Source: Edaphochlamys debaryana (Eukaryota; Chlorophyta; Chlorophyceae; Chlamydomonadales). From it: a stretch of DNA of 64,000 bases. The stretch is from NCBI GenBank assembly GCA_016858145.1, contig JAEHOE010000083.1, positions 1 through 64,000 on the forward strand. Direction: 5' to 3'. This document shows, piece after piece, positions 1 to 11,723 of this stretch. Under the pieces are notes generated by a model, which was given only the letters and a program-made list of their open reading frames with translations, was not told the origin of the DNA and searched no databases. Numbering within the stretch: the stretch's first letter is position 1; each line of letters starts with the position of its first letter. A program made the translations under genes and the position numbers.

Positions 1-3000
1 CACATCCGGTCAAGTCCTTTCGCCAGTAGGGACCCTAGACATGCCCAAGCACTGGGGCAGAAGCTTGGGAGTCAGCGCTGGTCAGGTGGTGGCGTGGAAG
101 GGTGGGATTTGTGGTTGGGATGGGGTGGTCAGGGTAGGGACCCCCACTGAACTCTCAGGCCAGAACGGCTCTTTGCATTGCCCTACGCCCACCACATCCG
201 GTCAAGTCCTTTCGCCATTAGGGACCCTAGACATGCCCAAGCACTGGGCAGAGCTTGGGAGCAGCGCTGGTCAGGTGGTGGCGTGGAAGGGTGGGATGTT
301 GGTTGGGAGGGGTGGTCAGGGTAGGGACCCCACTGAACTCGGCCAGAACGGCTCTTGCATTGAACGCGCACCACATCCGGTCAAGTCCTTTCGCCAGTAG
401 GGACCCTAGACATGCCCAAGCACTGGGGCAGAAGCTTGGAGCAGCGCTGGTCAGGTGGTGGCGTGGAAGGGTGGGATGTGTGGTTGGGATGGGGTGGTCA
501 GGGTAGGGACCCCCACTGAACTCGGCCAGAACGGCTCTTGTATTGCACGCGCACCACATCCGGTCAAGTCCTTTCGCCAGTAGGGACCCTAGACATGCCC
601 AAGCACTGGGGCAGAAGCTTGGGAGCAGCGCTGGTCAGGTGGTGGCGTGGAGGGTGGGATGTGTGGTTGGGATGGGTGGTCAGGGTAGGGACCCCTACTG
701 AACTCGGTCAGAACGGCTCTGGCATTGAACTCCCACCACATCCGGTCGAGTCCTTTCGCCAGTAGGGACCCTAGACATGCCCAAGCACTGGGGCAGAAGC
801 TTGGGAGCAGCGCTGGTCAGGTGGTGGCGTGGAAGGGTGGGATGTGTGGTTGGGATGGGGTGGTCAGGGTAGGGACCCCCTACTGAACTCGGTCCAGAAC
901 GGCTCTGGTATTGAACGCCACCACAATCCGGTCGAGTCCTTTCGCCAGTAGGGACCCTAGACTGCCCAAGCACTGGGGCAGAAGCTTGGGAGCAGCGCTG
1001 GTCAGGTGGTGGCGTGGAAGGGTTGGGATGTGTGGTTGGGATGTGGTGGTCAGGGTAGGGACCCCTACTGAACTCGGCCAGAACGGCTCTTGCATTGCAC
1101 GCGCACCACATCCGGTCAAGTCCTTTCGCCAGTAGGGGACCCTAGCCCATGCCCAAGCCACTGGGGCAGAAGGTTTGGGAGCAGCGCTGGTCAGGTTGGT
1201 GGCGTGGAAGGGTGGGATGCGTGGTTGGGATGGGTGGTCAGGTAGGGACCCCACTGAACTCGGCCAGAAACGGCTTGTATTGCACGCGACCCACATCCGG
1301 TCAAGTCCTTTCGCCAGTAGGGACCCTAGACATGCCCAAGCACTGGGGCAGAGAGCTTGGGAGCAGCGCTGGTCAGGTGGTGGCGTGGAAGGGTGGGATG
1401 TGTGGTTGGGATGGGGTGGTCAGGGTAGGACCCCTACCTGAACTCGGTCAGAAACGGCTCTTGGCATTGCAACTCCCACACATCCGGTCAAGTCCCTTTC
1501 GCCAGTAGGGACCCTAGACATGCCCAAGCACTGGGGCAGAAGCTTGGAGCAGCGCTGGTCAGGTGGTGGCGTGGAAGGGTGGGAGTGTGGTTGGGATGGG
1601 GTGGTCAGGGTAGGGACCCCCACTGAACTCGGCCAGAACGGCTCTTGTATTGCACGCGCACCACATCCGGTCAAGTCCTTTCGCCAGTAGGGACCCTAGA
1701 CATGCCCAAGCACTGGGGCAGAAGCTGGGAGCAGCGCTGGTCAGGTGGGTGGCGTGGAAGGGTGGGATGTGTGGTTGGGATGGGGGTGGTCAGGGTAGGG
1801 ACCCCTACTGAACTCGGCCAGAACGGCTCTTGCATTGTAACGCCCACCACATCCGGTCGAGTCCTTTCGCCAGTAGGGACCCTAGACATGCCCAGCACTG
1901 GGGCAGAAGCTTGGGAGCAGCGCTGGTCAGGTGGTGGCGTGGAAGGGTGGGATGTGTGGTTGGGATGGGGTGGTCAGGGTAGGGACCCCTACTGAACTCG
2001 GTCAGAACGGCTCTGGCATTGAACTCCCACCCAATCCGGTCGAGTCCTTTCGCCAGTAGGGACCCTAGACATGCCCAAGCACTGGGGCAGAAGCTTGGGA
2101 GCAGCGCTTGGTCAGGTGGTGTGCGTGGAAGGGTGGGATGTGTGGTTGGGATGTGGTGGTCAGGGTAGGGACCCCTACTGAACTCGGTCAGAACGGCTCT
2201 GGCATTGAACTCCCACCAACATCCGGTTCGAGTCCTTTCGCCAGTAGGGACCCTAGACATGCCCAAGCACTGGGGCAGAAGGTTGGGAGCAGCGCTGGTC
2301 AGGTGGTGGCGTGGAAGGGTGGGATGTGTGGTTGGGTATGTGGTGGTCAGGGTAGGGACCCCCACTGAACTCGGCCAGAACGGCTCTTGTATTGCACACG
2401 CGCACCACATCCGGTCAAGTCCTTTCGCCAGTAGGGACCCTAGACATGCCCCAAGCACTGGGGCAGAAGGTTGGGAGCAGCGCTGGTCAGGTGGTGGCGT
2501 GGAAGGGTGGGATGTGTGGTTGGGATGGGGTGGTCAGGGTAGGGACCCCTACTGAACTCGGTCAGAACGGCTCTGGCATTGAACTCCCACCACATCCGGT
2601 CAAGTCCTTTCGCCAGTAGGGACCCTAGACATGCCCAAGCACTGGGGCAGAAGCTTGGGAGCAGCGCTGGTCAGGTGGTGGCGTGGAAGGGTGGGATGTG
2701 TGGTTGGGATGGGGTGGTCAGGGTAGGGACCCCCACTGAACTCGGCCAGAACGGCTCTTGTATTGCACGCGCACCACATCCGGTCAAGTCCTTTCGCCAG
2801 TAGGGACCCTAGACATGCCCAAGCACTGGGGCAGAAGCTTGGGAGCAGCGCTGGTCAGGTGGTGGCGTGGAAGGGTGGGATGTGTGGTTGGGACAGGGCC
2901 GCCAGGGAGTGGAACCCCACTGAACTCGGCCAGAACGGCTCTTGCATTGTACGCCCACACATTCCGGTCGAGTCCTTTCGCCAGTAGGGACCCTAGACAT

Positions 3001-6000
3001 GCCCAAGCACTGGGGCAGAAGCTTGGGAGCAGCGCTGGTCAGGTGGTGGCGTGGAAGGGTGGGATGCGTGGTTGGGATGGGGTGGTCAGGGTAGGGACCC
3101 CTACTGAACTCGGTCAGAACGGCTCTGGCATTGAACTCCCACCACATCCGGTCGAGTCCTTTCGCCAGTAGGGACCCTAGACATGCCCAAGCACTGGGGC
3201 AGAAGCTTGGGAGCAGCGCTGGTCAGGTGGTGGCGTGGAAGGGTGGGATGTGTGGTTGGGATGTGGTGGTCAGGGTAGGGACCCCTACTGAACTCGGTCA
3301 GAACGGCTCTGGCATTGAACTCCCACCACATCCGGTCGAGTCCTTTCGCCAGTAGGGACCCTAGACATGCCCAAGCACTGGGGCAGAAGGTTGGGAGCAG
3401 CGCTGGTCAGGTGGTGGCGTGGAAGGGTGGGATGTGTGGTTGGGATGTGGTGGTCAGGGTAGGGACCCCCACTGAACTCGGCCAGAACGGCTCTTGTATT
3501 GCACGCGCACCACATCCGGTCAAGTCCTTTCGCCAGTAGGGACCCTAGACATGCCCAAGCACTGGGGCAGAAGCTTGGGAGCAGCGCTGGTCAGGTGGTG
3601 GCGTGGAAGGGTGGGATGTGTGGTTGGGACAGGGCCGCCAGGGAGTGGAACCCCACTGAACTCGGCCAGAACGGCTCTTGCATTGTACGCCCATCACATT
3701 CGGTCGAGTCCTTTCGCCAGTAGGGACCCTGGACAGGCCCAAGCACTGGGGCAGAAGCTTGGGAGCAGCGCTGGTCAGGTGGTGGCGTGGAAGGGTGGGA
3801 TGTGTGGTTGGGATGGGGTGGTCAGGGTAGGGACCCCCACTGAACTCGGCCAGAACGGCTCTTGTATTGCACGCGCACCACATCCGGTCAAGTCCTTTCG
3901 CCAGTAGGGACCCTAGACATGCCCAAGCACTGGGGCAGAAGCTTGGGAGCAGCGCTGGTCAGGTGGTGGCGTGGAACGGTGGGATGTGTGGTTGGGACAG
4001 GGCCGCCAGGGAGTGGACCCCCACTGAACTCGGCCAGAACGGCTCTTGCATTGTACGCCCATCACATCCGGTCGAGTCCTTTCGCCAGTAGGGACCCTAG
4101 ACATGCCCAAGCACTGGGGCAGAAGGTTGGGAGCAGCGCTGGTCAGGTGGTGGCGTGGAAGGGTGGGATGTGTGGTTGGGACGGGGCCGCCAGGGAGGGG
4201 ACCCCTACTGAACTCGGCCAGAACGGCTCTTGTATTGCACGCGCACCACATCCGGTCAAGTCCTTTCGCCAGTAGGGACCCTAGACATGCCCAAGCACTG
4301 GGGCAGAAGCTTGGGAGCAGCGCTGGTCAGGTGGTGGCGTGGAAGGGTGGGATGTGTGGTTGGGACAGGGCCGCCAGGGAGTGGAACCCCACTGAACTCG
4401 GCCAGAACGACTCTTGCATTGTACGCCCACCACATTCGGTCGAGTCCTTTCGCCAGTAGGGACCCTGGACATGCCCAAGCACTGGGGCAGAAGCTTGGGA
4501 GCAGCGCTGGTCAGGTGGTGGCGTGGAAGGGTGGGATGTGTGGTTGGGATGGGGGTGGTCAGGGTAGGGACCCCCACTGAACTCGGCCAGAACGGCTCTT
4601 GTATTGCACGCGCACCACATCCGGTCAAGTCCTTTCGCCAGTAGGGACCCTAGACATGCCCAAGCACTGGGGCAGAAGCTTGGGAGCAGCGCTGGTCAGG
4701 TGGTGGCGTGGAAGGGTGGGATGTGTGGTTGGGATGGGGTGGTCAGGGTAGGGACCCCTACTGAACTCGGTCAGAACGGCTCTTGCATTGAACTCCCACC
4801 ACATCCGGTCAAGTCCTTTCGCCAGTAGGGACCCTAGACATGCCCAAGCACTGGGGCAGAAGCTTGGGAGCAGCGCTGGTCAGGTGGTGGCGTGGAAGGG
4901 TGGGATGTGTGGTTGGGACAGGGCCGCCAGGGAGTGGAACCCCACTGAACTCGGCCAGAACGGCTCTTGCATTGTACGCCCATCACATTCGGTCGAGTCC
5001 TTTCGCCAGTAGGGACCCTGGACATGCCCAAGCACTGGGGCAGAAGCTTGGGAGCAGCGCTGGTCAGGTGGTGGCGTGGAAGGGTGGGATGTGTGGTTGG
5101 GGATGGGGTGGTCAGGGTAGGGACCCCCCACTGAACTCGGCCAGAACGGCTCTTGTATTGCACGCGCACCACATCCGGTCAAGTCCTTTCGCCAGTAGGG
5201 ACCCTAGACATGCCCAAGCACTGGGGCAGAAGCTTGGGAGCAGCGCTGGTCAGGTGGTGGCGTGGAAGGGTGGGATGTGTGGTTGGGATGGGGTGGTCAG
5301 GGTAGGGACCCCTACTGAACTCGGTCAGAACGGCTCTGGCATTGAACTCCCACCACATCCGGTCGAGTCCTTTCGCCAGTAGGGACCCTAGACATGCCCA
5401 AGCACTGGGGCAGAAGCTTGGGAGCAGCGCTGGTCAGGTGGTGGCGTGGAAGGGTGGGATGTGTGGTTGGGATGGGGTGGTCAGGGTAGGGACCCCCACT
5501 GAACTCGGCCAGAACGGCTCTTGTATTGCACGCGCACCACATCCGGTCAAGTCCTTTCGCCAGTAGGGACCCTAGACATGCCCAAGCACTGGGGCAGAAG
5601 CTTGGGAGCAGCGCTGGTCAGGTGGTGGCGTGGAAGGGTGGGATGTGTGGTTGGGACAGGGCCGCCAGGGAGTGGAACCCCACTGAACTCGGCCAGAACG
5701 GCTCTTGCATTGTACGCCCACCACATTCGGTCGAGTCCTTTCGCCAGTAGGGACCCTGGACATGCCCAAGCACTGGGGCAGAAGCTTGGGAGCAGCGCTG
5801 GTCAGGTGGTGGCGTGGAAGGGTGGGATGTGTGGTTGGGATGGGGTGGTCAGGGTAGGGACCCCTACTGAACTCGGTCAGAACGGCTCTGGCATTGAACT
5901 CCCACCACATCCGGTCGAGTCCTTTCGCCAGTAGGGACCCTAGACATGCCCAAGCACTGGGGCAGAAGCTTGGGAGCAGCGCTGGTCAGGTGGTGGCGTG

Positions 6001-9000
6001 GAAGGGTGGGATGTGTGGTTGGGATGGGGTGGTCAGGGTAGGGACCCCTACTGAACTCGGTCAGAACGGCTCTGGCATTGAACTCCCACCACATCCGGTC
6101 GAGTCCTTTCGCCAGTAGGGACCCTAGACATGCCCAAGCACTGGGGCAGAAGCTTGGGAGCAGCGCTGGTCAGGTGGTGGCGTGGAAGGGTGGGATGTGT
6201 GGTTGGGATGGGGTGGTCAGGGTAGGGACCCCCACTGAACTCGGCCAGAACGGCTCTTGTATTGCACGCGCACCACATCCGGTCAAGTCCTTTCGCCAGT
6301 AGGGACCCTAGACATGCCCAAGCACTGGGGCAGAAGCTTGGGAGCAGCGCTGGTCAGGTGGTGGCGTGGAAGGGTGGGATGTGTGGTTGGGACAGGGCCG
6401 CCAGGGAGTGGAACCCCACTGAACTCGGCCAGAACGGCTCTTGCATTGTACGCCCACCACATTCGGTCGAGTCCTTTCGCCAGTAGGGACCCTGGACATG
6501 CCCAAGCACTGGGGCAGAAGCTTGGGAGCAGCGCTGGTCAGGTGGTGGCGTGGAAGGGTGGGATGTGTGGTTGGGATGGGGTGGTCAGGGTAGGGACCCC
6601 TACTGAACTCGGTCAGAACGGCTCTGGCATTGAACTCCCACCACATCCGGTCGAGTCCTTTCGCCAGTAGGGACCCTAGACATGCCCAAGCACTGGGGCA
6701 GAAGCTTGGGAGCAGCGCTGGTCAGGTGGTGGCGTGGAAGGGTGGGATGTGTGGTTGGGATGTGGTGGTCAGGGTAGGGACCCCTACTGAACTCGGTCAG
6801 AACGGCTCTTGCATTGAACTCCCACCACATCCGGTCAAGTCCTTTCGCCAGTAGGGACCCTAGACATGCCCAAGCACTGGGGCAGAAGCTTGGGAGCAGC
6901 GCTGGTCAGGTGGTGGCGTGGAAGGGTGGGATGTGTGGTTGGGATGGGGTGGTCAGGGTAGGGACCCCCACTGAACTCGGCCAGAACGGCTCTTGTATTG
7001 CACGCGCACCACATCCGGTCAAGTCCTTTCGCCAGTAGGGACCCTAGACATGCCCAAGCACTGGGGCAGAAGCTTGGGAGCAGCGCTGGTCAGGTGGTGG
7101 CGTGGAAGGGTGGGATGTGTGGTTGGGACAGGGCCGCCAGGGAGTGGAACCCCACTGAACTCGGCCAGAACGGCTCTTGCATTGTACGCCCACCACATTC
7201 GGTCGAGTCCTTTCGCCAGTAGGGACCCTGGACATGCCCAAGCACTGGGGCAGAAGCTTGGGAGCAGCGCTGGTCAGGTGGTGGCGTGGAAGGGTGGGAT
7301 GTGTGGTTGGGATGGGGTGGTCAGGGTAGGGACCCCTACTGAACTCGGTCAGAACGGCTCTGGCATTGAACTCCCACCACATCCGGTCGAGTCCTTTCGC
7401 CAGTAGGGACCCTAGACATGCCCAAGCACTGGGGCAGAAGCTTGGGAGCAGCGCTGGTCAGGTGGTGGCGTGGAAGGGTGGGATGTGTGGTTGGGATGGG
7501 GTGGTCAGGGTAGGGACCCCTACTGAACTCGGTCAGAACGGCTCTGGCATTGAACTCCCACCACATCCGGTCGAGTCCTTTCGCCAGTAGGGACCCTAGA
7601 CATGCCCAAGCACTGGGGCAGAAGCTTGGGAGCAGCGCTGGTCAGGTGGTGGCGTGGAAGGGTGGGATGTGTGGTTGGGATGGGGTGGTCAGGGTAGGGA
7701 CCCCCACTGAACTCGGCCAGAACGGCTCTTGTATTGCACGCGCACCACATCCGGTCAAGTCCTTTCGCCAGTAGGGACCCTAGACATGCCCAAGCACTGG
7801 GGCAGAAGCTTGGGAGCAGCGCTGGTCAGGTGGTGGCGTGGAAGGGTGGGATGTGTGGTTGGGACAGGGCCGCCAGGGAGTGGAACCCCACTGAACTCGG
7901 CCAGAACGGCTCTTGCATTGTACGCCCACCACATTCGGTCGAGTCCTTTCGCCAGTAGGGACCCTGGACATGCCCAAGCACTGGGGCAGAAGCTTGGGAG
8001 CAGCGCTGGTCAGGTGGTGGCGTGGAAGGGTGGGATGTGTGGTTGGGATGGGGTGGTCAGGGTAGGGACCCCTACTGAACTCGGTCAGAACGGCTCTGGC
8101 ATTGAACTCCCACCACATCCGGTCGAGTCCTTTCGCCAGTAGGGACCCTAGACATGCCCAAGCACTGGGGCAGAAGCTTGGGAGCAGCGCTGGTCAGGTG
8201 GTGGCGTGGAAGGGTGGGATGTGTGGTTGGGATGGGGGTGGTCAGGGTAGGGACCCCTACTGAACTCGGTCAGAACGGCTCTGGCATTGAACTCCCACCA
8301 CATCCGGTCGAGTCCTTTCGCCAGTAGGGACCCTAGACATGCCCAAGCACTGGGGCAGAAGGTTGGGAGCAGCGCTGGTCAGGTGGTGGCGTGGAAGGGT
8401 GGGATGTGTGGTTGGGATGGGGTGGTCAGGGTAGGGACCCCCACTGAACTCGGCCAGAACGGCTCTTGTATTGCACGCGCACCACATCCGGTCAAGTCCT
8501 TTCGCCAGTAGGGACCCTAGACACGCCCAAGCACTGGGGCAGAAGCTTGGGAGCAGCGCTGGTCAGGTGGTGGCGTGGAAGGGTGGGATGTGTGGTTGGG
8601 ACAGGGCCGCCAGGGAGTGGAACCCCACTGAACTCGGCCAGAACGGCTCTTGCATTGTACGCCCATCACATTCGGTCGAGTCCTTTCGCCAGTAGGGACC
8701 CTGGACAGGCCCAAGCACTGGGGGCAGAAGCTTGGGAGCAGCGCTGGTCAGGTGGTGGCGTGGAAGGGTGGGATGTGTGGTTGGGATGGGGTGGTCAGGG
8801 TAGGGACCCCTACTGAACTCGGCCAGAACGGCTCTTGTATTGCACGCGCACCACATCCGGTCAAGTCCTTTCGCCAGTAGGGACCCTAGACATGCCCAAG
8901 CACTGGGGCAGAAGCTTGGGAGCAGCGCTGGTCAGGTGGTGGCGTGGAAGGGTGGGATGTGTGGTTGGGACAGGGCCGCCAGGGAGTGGACCCCCACTGA

Positions 9001-9474
9001 ACTCGGCCAGAACGGCTCTTGCATTGTACGCCCATCACATCCGGTCGAGTCCTTTCGCCAGTAGGGACCCTAGACATGCCCAAGCACTGGGGCAGAAGCT
9101 TGGGAGCAGCGCTGGTCAGGTGGTGGCGTGGAAGGGTGGGATGTGTGGTTGGGACGGGGCCGCCAGGGAGGGGACCCCTACTGAACTCGGCCAGAACGGC
9201 TCTTGTATTGCACGCGCACCACATCCGGTCAAGTCCTTTCGCCAGTAGGGACCCTAGACATGCCCAAGCACTGGGGCAGAAGCTTGGGAGCAGCGCTGGT
9301 CAGGTGGTGGCGTGGAAGGGTGGGATGTGTGGTTGGGACAGGGCCGCCAGGGAGGGGAACCCCACTGAACTCGGCCAGAACGGCTCTTGTATTGTACGCC
9401 CATCACATCCGGCCAAGTCCTCTTACCAGTAGGGACCCTAGACATGCCCAGCCACTGGGCAGAAGGCTGGGAGC
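1..9474. repeat. Tandem satellite array, ~184-bp monomer, with 736-bp higher-order repeat
   Basis: About 51 head-to-tail monomers of about 184 bp fill this stretch; each begins near the motif CACATCCGGTCAAGTCC and includes GGGACCCTAGACATGCCC. Three variants can be told apart. A has GGGTGGTCAGGG and ends ATTGCACGCGCACC. B has ACAGGGCCGCCAGGG and ends ATTGTACGCCCACC. C ends ATTGAACTCCCACC. From about 5340 to 8650 they recur in the fixed order A-B-C-C, so that position 5521 is matched at 6257, 6993 and 7729 (736 bp apart). The first 2.6 kb is less regular, with many one-base indels. Open frames inside it are by-products of the repetition and are not genes. A monomer close to nucleosome-repeat length and the higher-order order suggest a centromeric, subtelomeric or other heterochromatic satellite; which one cannot be told here. 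Confidence 0.97.
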
Positions 9475-9822
9475 AGCCCGGGAGGCCCCACGGCCGGCCC
9501 GGCAGGCCTCCCAACCCATACCCCCCCAAAAGTCGACCCCCTCCAATCGGGACGCAACTTGAGCACGAGGCTGCCCTTGCCCAGACAAGCCCACAGCACG
9601 AGTGCACACCTCAGGTCTCGCAGCCGGCTGGGCGTGGCGGCGAGCCCCAGGGGGAGAGGCACAGCCCGGGAGGCCCCCACGGCCGGCCCGGGAGGCCTCC
9701 CAACCCATACCCCCCCAAAGTCGACCCCCTCCAAACGGGACGCAACTCGAGCACAAGGCTGCCTTGCCCAGACAAGCCCACAGCAAGAGAGCACACGTCC
9801 GGTCTCGCAGCCGGCTGGACGT
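9475..9822. repeat. Two-copy tandem repeat, ~190-bp unit, at the satellite edge
   Basis: The satellite stops inside a monomer near 9474 and is followed by two copies (about 9475 and 9664 onward) of a C-rich unit. Each contains GGCCTCCCAACCCATACCCC, then TCGACCCCCTCC, then CAGACAAGCCCACAGCA, then TCTCGCAGCCGGCTGG. The copies differ by a few substitutions and small indels. No coding signal was seen. Confidence 0.85.
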
Positions 9823-10525
9823 GCACTGCAGGGGGGTCAGCAAAGCCCAGGCCGCCAGGGGGGGCCCCGGGGGGGGCGGGGCCCGTCCCCCGCACGCACT
9901 CGCACGCACACCCGGAGGTGACCGAGACCCCGCCCACGGGGCCCCTGCCTCCGCCGACTCCTCTGCCATATGAGTTTCCTGCTGACCGTGATCACCGCTC
10001 TCCGCAGAGACGCGCGCTGGCGACAAACGCAAAGCTGCGATGGACAGCTCTCCTCATTAAGTGTCTTGCTCATCCTTCCTGCCTCCGGCGTCATCATCGG
10101 GTATTCAGTGGCCTACGGGATGAAGATTTGCTATGCAGAGCCGAGTCTGGTCGCTGCGTCCGCGCATGCGCATGTTTGGGCGGCCTTCTGTGCCTGCGTT
10201 GCGTTATTCTTGCTTTTGAAGGTCGCGGTACGTTTATAAAAGCAGCCTGATGACCTGCACAGAGCTACGGCGACGCAAAACAGTCTACTTCCAATCGGGG
10301 TCGAGCCGACCTGCGGGGGCGACCGCGCCATCGCGCGCAAGACCTCCTAATGCTATGCCCATGCATATGAAGCAGTTTGGGAGGCAATCAGAGCGCGCCT
10401 GCAAATGTGCACTTGCGTAAAGTTTTCGGCGAGTGGCGTGCGCTCCCCGGACACCGTAACCCGCGGTGTTTTCCCCCCTCGCCACCCCCGAGTTTCTGTC
10501 GCGTCGGGGAGCAATCCATAGCTCA

Positions 10526-10564
10526 CACGGCTGGTCACTGAGCGGCGAGATAATTACCGTTCAT
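10526..10564 (+). repeat. Dispersed ~39-bp repeat, copy 1
   Basis: CACGGCTGGTCACTGAGC followed by an A/T-rich ATAATTACCGTTCA segment. A diverged second copy is at 15164-15202 in the same orientation. No terminal repeats or target duplications were seen, so the class is unknown. Confidence 0.55.
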
Positions 10565-10710
10565 CGCATGTATTCATTGTATTGTGCCCTATGAGGCGCG
10601 GGGATGGAAGGCGGGCCTGAAAGCGCACCGGGGAGACGCCTTTGGGTGGCCGCGTGTGTGCCTGGGGCCGGGTCAGCATGCCGACCTTTTACCACATGTC
10701 CCGAGCCCCC

Positions 10711-10715
10711 TTACA
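10711..10715 (-). terminator. Putative TGTAA poly(A) signal for the F-box/ankyrin gene
   Basis: TGTAA on the minus strand (plus-strand TTACA), about 1 kb past the stop at 11724. TGTAA is the usual poly(A) motif of chlorophycean algae. The distance is long, so the assignment is tentative. Confidence 0.35.
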
Positions 10716-11089
10716 CCACTGAAAGGTTCGAGTGCCTTCTAGCGTGTCATCGTGTGGGGTGACGCTGGGCATTGTAGCATTGTCGCGGCACCCAACTTCC
10801 GAAACCCCCCCCGGCCGACGACCGTCGAACCCCACGCAGTACCCGCCCTGATCAGGGCAACCTTGGTGTGGCCCGCATGGTTTGCAGGAGAGAAAGTCCA
10901 CACGCCGTGCCCATCAGTCCTGTCTGTCCAGTGACATGCGAGCGGCATACCGGACATACTGCACACCTCTCCACGTGCACGCTCATCAGTACCCCTGCCG
11001 ACCCCCAGACCCCCGCCCTGATGCCCCACAGCACGGCCCCGCATGCCCCCATGCACCCGCTCCCTAGTCCTCCGCCTCGGCCTCAACCT

Positions 11090-11610
11090 CCAACTGCTTG
11101 CCGCGCGTGCAGTCAGGGCCCCTGCCAGGCCGCTCGCGAGATCCCAAGCGGGGCTCCTGCGAGGCCGCTCGCACGCCTGTGGAACCGCCGCACCCGTGCA
11201 CTCCAGTCCGGCCCCCGTCCTGGGAGCCATCATACCCGCCCTGCACCGCGAACACCCCTCACCTACGGCCTCCCTGGAAGTCAAGCGCAGGCGCCGGGGT
11301 GCACCCCGCACCCCTCCTGCCCTACACCGCAAAGACGCCCTCCTGGATTTCCCGCAGCCATGAGCCGAGCGGCATCCACGAGGCCGTTGCTGCCCTGGCA
11401 CGGGTACCTCAGTCCTGCCCCACTCCTGCCCCCAACCGGGGCCCCTGCCAGGCCGCTCGAGTTCGCATAAGGTCATCCCACACCGCGCACACGCCCTCCC
11501 CTACGGCCTCCCTGGGTCGCGGGCAGGCTCCGGGGTGCAGCCGCACACCTCGTCCACCCGTGTTGCCCTCGTCAGGCCTGCGCCGAGGCTCAGGCTAGGC
11601 CGCCCCGCCC
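11090..11610. repeat. Degenerate tandem duplication
   Basis: The motif GGGCCCCTGCCAGGCCGCTC occurs near 11117 and again near 11440, with a related copy near 11150. A CTACGGCCTCCCTGG segment follows both main copies, at about 11262 and 11500. This looks like a decayed duplication of about 240-320 bp. The long open frames here reflect base composition. Confidence 0.5.
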
Positions 11611-11723
11611 ACCCCAAGCACGCCTCCGCTTCCCCGTTCCCCCGCTGCTGTTGCCACCGCTGCTTGCCCCTCGCCACGCTCAGGCCTTTCTGGTCCGGTA
11701 CTCCCAGTAGGCTCTCGGCTTGA

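Larger units (their letters stand above)
9823..11089. other. Non-coding stretch with a weak two-hydrophobic-segment frame and a TATA-like box
   Basis: No convincing gene. An 89-codon frame at 9970-10239 (+) encodes two hydrophobic stretches but has no recognisable family and a poor context. A TATA-like TTATAAAAG lies at 10234-10242, just past its stop, with no clear transcript to assign it to. The rest is probably the 3' region of the minus-strand F-box gene. Confidence 0.4.

Noticed and set aside
1..9474. Dozens of 74-137-codon open frames repeating every 184 bp
   Set aside because: They exist on both strands in several frames because the satellite monomer is nearly free of stops. They drift with every indel and show no coding constraint.
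1..9474. CRISPR-like repeat array
   Set aside because: The whole monomer is repeated, with no unique spacers between short repeats, and the context is eukaryotic.
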